From assembly GCF_019799925.1 (NCBI RefSeq), contig NZ_JABGCG010000004.1, positions 186,001 through 250,000 of the forward strand: a DNA stretch of 64,000 bases, read 5' to 3'. The notes beneath the pieces are model-generated. The model was not told where the DNA came from. It worked only from the letters and a program-made list of their open reading frames with translations, and ran no database searches. The position numbers and the translations under genes were made by a program. Positions 7,214 through 14,529 of this stretch are shown here, in pieces (positions within the stretch are counted from its first letter, which is position 1; each line of letters opens with the position of its first letter). Source of the stretch: Blastococcus sp. CPCC 205250 (GTDB lineage Bacteria; Actinomycetota; Actinomycetes; Mycobacteriales; Geodermatophilaceae).

Positions 7214-8953
7214 TCAGCGCGCGACCGGGCCGCCCCCGGGGTCGGGCGCCGGCCCGGGCACGCGGCGCTGCACGTCGTCGGCGAGGTAGCCGGTGACGAG
7301 TCGGTCGGCCGTGGCGGACGTGACCGAGGAGCCGGTGACCGCGGCGAGGAACTCCGGGCCGCTGAGGGCGGCCAGCTCGGTGTCCTCCAGCGCGCGGACG
7401 GTGGCCGTGCGCGGGACCGCGCGCAGCAGCGCGATCTCCCCGAACGCCTCGCCGGGGCCCAGCCGGCGGACCTCCGTCCCGCCGGCGAGCACCGCCACCG
7501 CGCCGGAGGCGACGACGTAGAAGTCGTCGCCGGGGTCCCCCTCGACGAAGACGTCGGCCCGCGCCGGGACGTCGACCCGCCGCAGCCGCTGGGCCAGGCC
7601 CTCGATCGCCGGCACGGGCAGCAGGCGCAGCATGCCCACGCGGCGCAGCAGCACGATCCGGTCGCGGCGGACCGCGATGTCCGCGTCGGTCGCGCGCAGG
7701 CCGGCCCACCGGGCCGCGACGGCCAGGGGCAGCAGGCAGCCGGCGACGACCAGGGCCCCGGCCCCGCCCAGGCCGGCGACCAGCAGCGGGACCACCAGCG
7801 AGCCGAGCGCCAGGGCCAGGGAGAACACGGCCTCGGTCAGGGCCAGCACCCGCGCCAGCGTCCGGTCGGGGACCAGCCGCTGCAGCAGCGTGAAACCGGT
7901 GACGTCCACGAGCGCGTTGGCCGCGCCGACGACGAGGAAGGCGCCCACCGCCACGGCGCTGCCGGTGAGCAGGCCGACCACGACCAGCGGCAGCCCCCAC
8001 AGCGCGATTCCGGCGCCGAAGAGGGTGCCCAGCCGCGAGCTGCCCGCCGCGCCGATCGTCGCCAGCGCCGCCGCGAGCCCGCCCACCCCGAACACCGCCC
8101 ACAGCAGGCCGACGCCGGGGCGCCCCAGGTCCGTGACGTCGACCGCCACCACCACGGCGAGCACCGTGAGCGCGCCGCGCACGAGGCACTGCACGCCGCC
8201 CAGCAGGATGACGTCGGCCGCCCGCGGCCGCCGGCGCAGCTCGCGGAAGCCGTCGGCGACGTCGGCGAGCACCCCGGCGCGTGCGGCGGCCGGGCCGGGG
8301 ACCGGGCGCGGGTCCTCATACCGCAGCCCCGCGGCCAGCGCGCCGGCGGCGGCGGCCAGCACGGCGACCGCGCCGAACGCGGCGGCCGCGCTGGACCCGG
8401 CGAGCAGCGCCGCGGCGGCCAGCGGCCCGATCAGCGCCGCCGCGCCGTCCAGGATCGACCGGACGGCGTTCACCCCGGCCAGCTCGTCGGGCGTGGTGCA
8501 CAGCGTGGGGAACAGCGCGCCCAGCACCGGCCGGTAGGCGGCGTGGCAGACGGTGGAGGCGGTGAGCAGCACGTACACCAGCAGCGGCAGCCCGGCGGCC
8601 GCCGCCACCGCGGCCCCCGCCGCGGTCAGCGCCCGCAGGGCGCACGCCGCGACGAGCAGCCGGCGGCGGGAGACCCGGTCGGCCAGCGCGCCCAGCCACG
8701 GGAGGGCGACGGTCGCGGGCAGCACCCGCAGGAACCCGATCAGGCCGACCCCGACGGCTCCGTCGACGTCGAACGCGTAGACGGTCATCGCGGTCAGGAC
8801 GAGGAACTCCCCCGTCCAGGCCGACAGCGACGACAGCTGGGCCAGTCGGAGGTTGCGGTTCCCGGCCACCGAGACCCACGCCTCGCGGTAGGAACCGGCC
8901 ACCGCGCGGACGCTAGCAGCGCGGACGCTCCCCGCGACGGCGTCGGGTCGCAC
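7214..8953 (-). CDS. MFS transporter fused to a C-terminal cyclic-nucleotide-binding domain
   Basis: A 579-residue protein. About residues 25-430 form a 12-helix MFS transporter (RLAQLSSLSAWTGEFLVLTAMTVY, LGALADRVSRRRLL). About residues 445-560 form a Crp-type cNMP-binding domain: RRVDVPARADVFVEGDPGDDFYVV, then GEAFGEIALLRAVPRTATV, which has the Glu and Arg of the phosphate-binding cassette. The membrane part should move a small molecule and the cytoplasmic part should bind cAMP or cGMP and gate it. The gene is divergent from a cNMP-domain deacetylase and a cyclase-like gene, so the ligand may be made next door. A later GTG near residue 18 could be the true start. Domain calls are firm; the regulation is inferred. 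Confidence 0.88.
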   Translation of the reverse strand: MRPDAVAGSVRAASVRAVAGSYREAWVSVAGNRNLRLAQLSSLSAWTGEFLVLTAMTVYAFDVDGAVGVGLIGFLRVLPATVALPWLGALADRVSRRRLLVAACALRALTAAGAAVAAAAGLPLLVYVLLTASTVCHAAYRPVLGALFPTLCTTPDELAGVNAVRSILDGAAALIGPLAAAALLAGSSAAAAFGAVAVLAAAAGALAAGLRYEDPRPVPGPAAARAGVLADVADGFRELRRRPRAADVILLGGVQCLVRGALTVLAVVVAVDVTDLGRPGVGLLWAVFGVGGLAAALATIGAAGSSRLGTLFGAGIALWGLPLVVVGLLTGSAVAVGAFLVVGAANALVDVTGFTLLQRLVPDRTLARVLALTEAVFSLALALGSLVVPLLVAGLGGAGALVVAGCLLPLAVAARWAGLRATDADIAVRRDRIVLLRRVGMLRLLPVPAIEGLAQRLRRVDVPARADVFVEGDPGDDFYVVASGAVAVLAGGTEVRRLGPGEAFGEIALLRAVPRTATVRALEDTELAALSGPEFLAAVTGSSVTSATADRLVTGYLADDVQRRVPGPAPDPGGGPVAR

Positions 8954-8970
8954 CGTCCGGAGCGAGCCGG

Positions 8971-9000
8971 TACCGTCCGCGCGCGATCGGCCGGCGATCG
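8971..9000 (+). promoter_or_regulatory. Candidate promoter and operator for the deacetylase operon
   Basis: A TACCGT hexamer (8971-8976) matches the -10 form seen before several genes here. Two copies of the self-complementary CGATCG follow (8984-8989 and 8995-9000), spaced 11 bases apart, about one helical turn, so they lie on one DNA face. They fall between the divergent MFS-cNMP and PIG-L-cNMP genes and could serve either. Confidence 0.4.
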
Positions 9001-9042
9001 GCGGGAGCCCGGCCGCTCCCCGAGCGGAAGGCCTGGTGACCG

Positions 9043-10230
9043 GTGGTCCACGACGCCGCGGTGCGCGGCCCCGGCCGGGAGCCGCTCCGGGTGCTCGGGG
9101 TGTTCGCCCACCCCGACGACGAGACCGTCTGCGCCGGCGGCACCCTCGCCCGGTACGCCGCCGCCGGCTGCGAGGTGTCCGTGGTCTCGCTGACCCGCGG
9201 TGGCGCCGGCCAGATCCGGGACGCCGCCGTGGCCACGCGCGCCACCCTGCCGGCGGTGCGCGAGCGGGAGCTGGAGGCCGCCGGCCGCGAGCTCGGGCTG
9301 ACCGGCGTCCGCTGCCTCGACCACCCCGACGGCGCGCTGGCCGACGTCGACCCCCGCGTCCTCGTGGACCTGGCCGCCGGCCTGGTCCGGGAGGCCGCCC
9401 CCGACGTGGTGATCACCTTCGGGCCCGACGGCTTCTCCGGGCACCCCGACCACGTCGCCGTCGGCGCGGCCGTCACCACGGCCTGCCACGAGCTGCGGGC
9501 GACCACGCCGGTGCGGCTGTTCCACTGCCACCTGCCGCGCAGCCGCATGCTCCTGCGCGACCGGCTGGCCGGGTGGGTGGTCGAGCTGACCGACCGCTTC
9601 ACGGGCACGCGCGACTTCGTCCGCGCGCTGTCGGTCTTCTCCCGCGAGACGGCGGCGCTGGGGTTCGCGGCCGACTTCGTCGAGGTCCAGTGGTTCCCCG
9701 CCGGCTCCTACCTGATGGAGCAGGGCGAGGCCGCGACGACCATGCACTTCCTGCTGTCCGGGTCGGTGGAGATCCGGCGGGAGGGCGAGGACGGCGTCGT
9801 CCGCGTGGTCGACCGGTCCGGCCCCGGGGAGTTCCTCGGGGAGCAGGGGGTGGCCACCGGGCGGCCGCGCAACGCCCACGTGGTCGCGCTGGACGACGTC
9901 ACGAGCCTGACCTTCCTGGCCGCCGACCCCGCGCTGCTCGGGGCGCGGGCGGACGAGGACCTCAGCCGCACCCGGGTCCTGCCCTCCGGGGACCGGATCG
10001 ACGCCCGGGTGACCACCTGCGTGGACGTCTCGGAGTTCGTGGGCCACCGGATCCGCGCCACGGCCGCGCACCGGTCCCAGTACCCGATCGACCCGCACAT
10101 CTTCCCGGAGCCGATCCTGCGGGAGATGTTCGGCGTGGAGTACTTCGTGCAGGTCCTGCCCGAGCGGGAGCTCGACTCCTCGCTGTTCGAGTCCGGCGAC
10201 CCTGGTCACGGTGGCGTCCCACCCGCTTAG
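9043..10230 (+). CDS. PIG-L/LmbE deacetylase with an inserted cNMP-binding domain
   Basis: A 395-residue protein. Residues 1-200 are an LmbE/PIG-L zinc deacetylase core with the AHPDDE motif at residues 22-27 and the GHPDH motif near 145. Residues about 205-310 are a Crp-type cNMP-binding fold (VQWFPAGSYLMEQGEAATTM, LGEQGVATGRPRNAHV) with the phosphate-cassette Glu and Arg present. After it, the typical PIG-L C-terminus resumes (VDVSEFVGHRIRATAAHRSQY, MFGVEYFVQV). The catalytic domain is therefore split by a ligand sensor. PIG-L enzymes remove N-acetyl groups from sugars such as the mycothiol precursor. Cyclic nucleotide control of the enzyme is inferred from the architecture. The next gene starts 8 bases after the stop. 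Confidence 0.87.
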   Translation: MVHDAAVRGPGREPLRVLGVFAHPDDETVCAGGTLARYAAAGCEVSVVSLTRGGAGQIRDAAVATRATLPAVRERELEAAGRELGLTGVRCLDHPDGALADVDPRVLVDLAAGLVREAAPDVVITFGPDGFSGHPDHVAVGAAVTTACHELRATTPVRLFHCHLPRSRMLLRDRLAGWVVELTDRFTGTRDFVRALSVFSRETAALGFAADFVEVQWFPAGSYLMEQGEAATTMHFLLSGSVEIRREGEDGVVRVVDRSGPGEFLGEQGVATGRPRNAHVVALDDVTSLTFLAADPALLGARADEDLSRTRVLPSGDRIDARVTTCVDVSEFVGHRIRATAAHRSQYPIDPHIFPEPILREMFGVEYFVQVLPERELDSSLFESGDPGHGGVPPA

Positions 10231-10238
10231 ATCCCGTC

Positions 10239-10958
10239 ATGGCGACCCAGCGTGCGCTGCTCCTGATCGCCGACATCGGCGGGTACACGCAGTACATGCA
10301 GTTCCACCGCAGCGTCCTCGGCCACGCGGAGGCCGCGACCCGCCGCATGCTCGACCGCGTCGTCGACGCCGCGCGCGACTTCGACCTCATCGAGGTCGAG
10401 GGGGACGCGGCGTTCCTGTCCCGCGCCGCCGGCAGCCTCGACGGGCCGGCGACGCTGGCGGCCGTCACCGGCGCGGTGGCCGCCATGCACCGGGCCTTCC
10501 ACCGGGAGCGCCGCTACGTCGAGCTGAACATGTGCCCGTGCGGCAGCTGCACCAGGACCAGCGACCTGACGCTCAAGTTCGTGGCGCACGTCGGGGAGGT
10601 CGCGACCCAGACGATCCGACGCCGCACGAAGCTCGTCGGCGTCGACGTCATCCACGTGCACCGCCTGCTCAAGAACGCCGTGGACGTGCCGGAGTACCTG
10701 CTGGTCTCCGATGAGCTCCACCGCGCCGGGGGCAGCGCGGCGGCCGCCCTGGGCATGCGGGAGATCGAGCAGGACCTCGAGGGCATCGGGCCGGTGCCCA
10801 CGCACTTCGTGGACGTCGCCGAGCTCGCCGGGACGGCCGAGCCGCTGCCGGACCCCTCGTGGCCGCGGCGCATCGGCAACACCCTCGGCATGGTCGGCCG
10901 CGGCCTCCCGCACGTCCTCCCCCGCCGGCGCCCGCGGACACTGGCCGCCACCGGCTGA
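10239..10958 (+). CDS. DUF2652 protein, class III nucleotide-cyclase-like
   Basis: A 239-residue protein of the DUF2652 family. It has the hallmarks of a class III cyclase homology domain: LLLIADIGGYTQYM, where Asp12 aligns with the first metal-binding Asp; IEVEGDAAF, where Asp56 aligns with the second; and LKFVAHVGEV...LVGVDVIHVHRLLK, in the place of the IGIHTGEV...VNxAARL segment. A CPCGSC cysteine cluster (about residue 105) is an insertion that might bind metal. It follows the cNMP-domain deacetylase by 8 bases and so is very likely co-transcribed. Cyclase activity is inferred; it could be an inactive nucleotide-binding relative. Confidence 0.8.
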   Translation: MATQRALLLIADIGGYTQYMQFHRSVLGHAEAATRRMLDRVVDAARDFDLIEVEGDAAFLSRAAGSLDGPATLAAVTGAVAAMHRAFHRERRYVELNMCPCGSCTRTSDLTLKFVAHVGEVATQTIRRRTKLVGVDVIHVHRLLKNAVDVPEYLLVSDELHRAGGSAAAALGMREIEQDLEGIGPVPTHFVDVAELAGTAEPLPDPSWPRRIGNTLGMVGRGLPHVLPRRRPRTLAATG

Positions 10959-10959
10959 G

Positions 10960-10978
10960 CCGCGGCGGCCGGCCGCGG
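10960..10978. terminator. Short GC-rich hairpin between convergent genes
   Basis: A seven-base-pair stem (10960-10966 with 10972-10978) and five-base loop fills the 22-base gap between the convergent DUF2652 and epimerase genes. Confidence 0.45.
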
Positions 10979-10980
10979 CC

Positions 10981-11889
10981 TCAGGACAGCGCCGCCGCGC
11001 CCCGCCGCAGCTCGTCCATCGCCTGCGCCAGGCCGACCCGGGGCGTCCAGCCCCACCTGCGGGCCCGGTCGGCGCGCAGCTGCCCGGTCCACACCGGCTC
11101 GTCGGTCCACTCGGGCGCCACGCCCAGCCCGTCGGTCACCGTGCCGAGGTAGTCCCGCCACGTGGCGGGCTCCCCCGCGACGATGACGGGGGTCGTCCGC
11201 CCGGCCACCGGGCCCCGCTCCGGGTCCTCGGCCGTCGCGACGGCGCCCGTGGCGACGTCGGCGAGGAAGGCCGCCAGGTCGTCGACGTGCACCCAGGGCC
11301 AGGACTGCGCGGGGTTCGCCCGGCGTCGCCCCTCGCGCATCCGCTGCGGCCGCAGCGTGTTCCACACCGACGTCTCCCCGGCGCCGAGGATCGCCGGCGG
11401 GCGGACCAGCACGGTCGTGAGGCCGTCGACCCGCGCCAGCGCGGCGTCGGCGGCGTTCTTCGTGTCCGGGTAGTCGCCGCTGCCGTCGGGCAGGAGGGCG
11501 CCGTCCTCGGCGACGTCCCCGAGGCCGGGCGAGCGGTCGTAGACCCCGGCCGTGGAGACGTGCACGAAGCGGGTGACGCCGGCGTCCCGGGCCGCCCGGG
11601 CGAGGACCGCCGTCCCCTCGGCGCCCACCCGGTGCTGCACCTCCCGGGACGAGCTCATGGGGTGGACCGTCGTCACCACCGCGTCGGCACCCGCGGTGAC
11701 CGCGCGGGCGAGGTCCTCGTCGGCGAAGCCGCCGACGACCTCGGTGACCCCGTCGAGCGCGGGCGCGCTGCCGGCCCGCCGGACGACGGCGCGCACCTGC
11801 GCCGACCGCTGGGCGAGGGCCCGGCACACCGCGGCGCCCACCAGTCCGTTCGCACCGGTCACCACGACGACGGGAGGAGGAGCAGCCAT
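10981..11889 (-). CDS. NAD-dependent epimerase/dehydratase family protein
   Basis: A 302-residue extended SDR. The N-terminal Rossmann motif is VVVVTGANGLVGAAVCRAL (TGxxGxxG), followed by VHVSTAGVYD and the Y-x3-K catalytic pair in GDYPDTKNAADAAL. The C-terminal region (WPWVHVDDLAAFLADV) fits the substrate-binding lobe. It probably acts on a nucleotide sugar or a small hydroxy compound. It is isolated from an operon, divergent from glutaminase. The start at ATG 11889 gives the motif at residues 6-20, as expected; a longer frame upstream lacks homology. Confidence 0.85.
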   Translation of the reverse strand: MAAPPPVVVVTGANGLVGAAVCRALAQRSAQVRAVVRRAGSAPALDGVTEVVGGFADEDLARAVTAGADAVVTTVHPMSSSREVQHRVGAEGTAVLARAARDAGVTRFVHVSTAGVYDRSPGLGDVAEDGALLPDGSGDYPDTKNAADAALARVDGLTTVLVRPPAILGAGETSVWNTLRPQRMREGRRRANPAQSWPWVHVDDLAAFLADVATGAVATAEDPERGPVAGRTTPVIVAGEPATWRDYLGTVTDGLGVAPEWTDEPVWTGQLRADRARRWGWTPRVGLAQAMDELRRGAAALS

Positions 11890-11998
11890 GCCGCCCACCC
11901 TGCCAGCGCGCCCCCGGCCGTGCCCGCGGCACGGCACGTCCGGGCCCCCGGGCCGGCCGGCGGCGTGTCCGCGCCGGGCCGGCGGGTAGCGGGAGTGG

Positions 11999-12967
11999 GT
12001 GTCCCCCTCCCCCGCCCCCTCCTCGCCCGCGCCGTCCTCCCCCCACGCCGACGACAGCGACCTCGAGGCGGTGCTCGCCGAGGTCGCCGACCGGTCGCGG
12101 CACCTCGCCGAGGAGGGCGAGGTCGAGGAGCAGCCCGAGGAGCTCCCCTCGGCCGAGTCCGCCCGCTTCGCCCTGGCGCTCGCGGAGCTGGACGGGACCG
12201 AGCACGTGACCGGGGACGCCGACGTCGGCTTCGCCGTCCAGAGCGTGGTGAAGGTCTTCGCGCTCACCGCCGCCCTCCAGCTGGTGGGTGAGGACCTGTT
12301 CGACCGGGTGGGCCGCGAGCCGTCCGGCGACCCGTTCAACTCGCTGATCCAGCTGGAGCACGAGCAGGGCCATCCGCGGAACCCGTTCATCAACGCCGGG
12401 GCGCTGCTCGTCTGCGACGTCCTGCTGGACGCCGCGGACGACGCCTTCAGGGCCGTCGCCGGCCTCCTCGGCGACCTGGTCGGCGAGGAGGCCACGGTGG
12501 ACGACACCGCGCTGGACGCCGAGCGGGAGAGCAGCGCCCTCAACCGGGCCATGGGTCACCTGATGCAGTCGTTCGGGAACCTCCACCACCCGGTCGACGA
12601 GGTCGTGGAGGTCTACGTCCGGCTCTGCTCCCTCACGGTGACCACGCGCACGCTGGCCCGTGCCGCCCGCTTCCTGGCCAACGACGGCGTCGATCCGCGG
12701 ACCGGGGCGCCGGTGCTCCCCGAGCCCCTCGCCCGCCGGGTCAACGCGCTGATGCTGACCTGCGGCACGTACGACGCCGCCGGCCAGTTCGCCTACGACC
12801 TGGGGTTCCCCTGCAAGAGCGGCGTGGCCGGAGCGGTCATGGGGGACGTCCCCGGGCGGTTCGGCGTCTGCGCGTGGTCGCCGCCGCTGGACGAGAAGGG
12901 GAACTCGCGGGCCGGCCGCGCGGCCCTCCACCTGCTGTCGGAACGGCTCGACCTGTCCCTGCTGTGA
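11999..12967 (+). CDS. glsA: Glutaminase
   Basis: A 322-residue protein matching the serine-dependent beta-lactamase-fold glutaminases (L-glutamine to glutamate and ammonia). Visible motifs are the S-x-x-K nucleophile region in FAVQSVVKVFAL, EPSGDPFNSL, NPFINAGAL, the QSFGNLHHPVDEVVEVY stretch and the CGTYDAAGQFAYDLGFPCKSGVAG C-terminal block (given here as two adjoining pieces). The length is near the family's usual 305-330 residues. GTG 11999 follows a GGGAG and gives a Ser/Pro-rich disordered N-terminus. It is probably cytosolic; no signal peptide is seen. Confidence 0.92.
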   Translation: MSPSPAPSSPAPSSPHADDSDLEAVLAEVADRSRHLAEEGEVEEQPEELPSAESARFALALAELDGTEHVTGDADVGFAVQSVVKVFALTAALQLVGEDLFDRVGREPSGDPFNSLIQLEHEQGHPRNPFINAGALLVCDVLLDAADDAFRAVAGLLGDLVGEEATVDDTALDAERESSALNRAMGHLMQSFGNLHHPVDEVVEVYVRLCSLTVTTRTLARAARFLANDGVDPRTGAPVLPEPLARRVNALMLTCGTYDAAGQFAYDLGFPCKSGVAGAVMGDVPGRFGVCAWSPPLDEKGNSRAGRAALHLLSERLDLSLL

Positions 12968-12992
12968 CCTCCCCGCCCCGCGTGCGGCCGGC

Positions 12993-14519
12993 TCAGGTGG
13001 CCTCCGCCCGGTGCGGCGGGTGCACCGGCGGCCCCGAGACCCCGCAGTGCAGGCACTCCTCGACCCGCAGGCGCCCGGCGGGGACGTCGCCGTCCCGGGG
13101 GGTCCCGGCCGGCCCGATGAGGACCGCGGCGACCACCGCTCCCGCCACCAGCAGCGCGGCGAGGATGAACACGGCGGTCCGGAAGCCGTCGGCGAAGGCG
13201 GCCGGGTCGGTGTGGTCGTCCCCGCCGAGGCCCGCGAGCACCGGCACGACGGCCACCGCGAGCAGCCCCGCGGCGCGGGCCACGGCGTTGTTGACCCCGG
13301 AGGCGACGCCGGCGAACCGGTCCTCGGCAGACGACAGCACGGTGGCGGTCAGCGGGGCCACCAGCAGGGTCAGGCCGACCCCGAACACGACCGCGGCGGG
13401 CAGCACGTCCGCGACGTAGGAGGCCCCGGGGCCGATGCGGAGCATGAGCAGCACGCCCCCGGCGGCGACCAGCGGACCGGCGGTCAGCAGCGGCCGCGGC
13501 CCGATCCGCTGCGCGAGCGCGCCGACGCGTGCGGAGAACAACAGCATGAGCGCGGTCACCGGGAGCAGCGCCGTGCCGGCCAGCAGCGGGCTGGCGCCGG
13601 CCACCACCTGCAGGTGCAGCACGAGCAGGACGAACACCACGCCCAGCGCCGCGTAGACCAGCAGGGTCGTCAGGTTGGCGGCGGTGAAGCGGCGGTCGCG
13701 GAACAGCACCGGGGGCACCAGGGGGTGCGACGAGCGGCGCTCCACCCCGACGAAGAGCAGCAGCGCCAGGACCCCGGCCGCACCGGCGGCCCACACCACC
13801 GCCCGTGGGGTGTCGCCGCCGGCGGCGGTCAGCGCGTAGGTCAGCGTCCCCAGCCCCAGCGTCACCAGGACCGTGCCCGCGACGTCCAGGCGCGGCGCGG
13901 CGTCGGGGTCCCGGGTCTCGGGCACGTGCCGCGCGGCGACCCACACGACGAGCAGCGCCACCGGCAGGTTCAGCAGGAAGACCGCGCGCCAGTTCCACTC
14001 GACGAGCCAGCCGCCGAGGAACGGGCCGACCGCCCCCGCGACCCCGCCGAGGCCGGACCAGGCCCCCACCGCCGCCGCCCGGTCGGCGCCGGCGAAGGAC
14101 GCGGAGATGATGGCCAGGCTGCCCGGGGTCAGCAGCGCTCCCCCCACGCCCTGCAGGGCCCGGGCCGCGACCAGGGTCTCGATGTCCCAGGCCAGCCCGC
14201 ACAGCAGCGAGGCGGCCGCGAACCAGACCACGCCCACGACGAAGACCCGGCGGCGCCCGAGGCGGTCGCTCAACGACCCGCCCAGCAGGATGAGTGCGGC
14301 GAGGCTCAGCGTGTACGCGTTGACGGTCCACTGCAGGCCCGCGAAGCCCGCTCCCAGGTCGGTGCCGATCCGTTCCAGCGCGACGTTGACCACGGTCGCG
14401 TCGAGCATCGCCAGGCTCGACCCGAGCACGGTCGTGAGCAGCACCCACCGGGCCTGCGGGGTGCCCATGCGCAACGCCTCGGTGCGCTGCTCCGGGTGGT
14501 GCGCGGGAGGTGAGGCCAC
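12993..14519 (-). CDS. MFS drug exporter, DHA2 family, with Cys/His tail
   Basis: A 508-residue, 14-helix MFS transporter of the EmrB/QacA type: SLAMLDATVVNVALERI, GGSLSDRLGRRRVFV and ARALQGVGGALLTPGS are the usual signatures. Beyond the last helix is a tail with CLHCGVSGPPVHPPHRAE, containing two Cys and two His residues that could bind metal; this is unusual for DHA2 pumps. It starts at GTG 14519, 10 bases after the NDH-2 stop, so the two are likely one operon. The role is probably proton-driven efflux; the substrate is unknown. Confidence 0.87.
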   Translation of the reverse strand: MASPPAHHPEQRTEALRMGTPQARWVLLTTVLGSSLAMLDATVVNVALERIGTDLGAGFAGLQWTVNAYTLSLAALILLGGSLSDRLGRRRVFVVGVVWFAAASLLCGLAWDIETLVAARALQGVGGALLTPGSLAIISASFAGADRAAAVGAWSGLGGVAGAVGPFLGGWLVEWNWRAVFLLNLPVALLVVWVAARHVPETRDPDAAPRLDVAGTVLVTLGLGTLTYALTAAGGDTPRAVVWAAGAAGVLALLLFVGVERRSSHPLVPPVLFRDRRFTAANLTTLLVYAALGVVFVLLVLHLQVVAGASPLLAGTALLPVTALMLLFSARVGALAQRIGPRPLLTAGPLVAAGGVLLMLRIGPGASYVADVLPAAVVFGVGLTLLVAPLTATVLSSAEDRFAGVASGVNNAVARAAGLLAVAVVPVLAGLGGDDHTDPAAFADGFRTAVFILAALLVAGAVVAAVLIGPAGTPRDGDVPAGRLRVEECLHCGVSGPPVHPPHRAEAT

Positions 14520-14529
14520 GTCGTCGTCC

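Noticed and set aside
10514..12931. 800-codon minus-strand frame around the epimerase
   Set aside because: Arg/Gly-rich shadow in a different frame from the epimerase and antisense to glutaminase.
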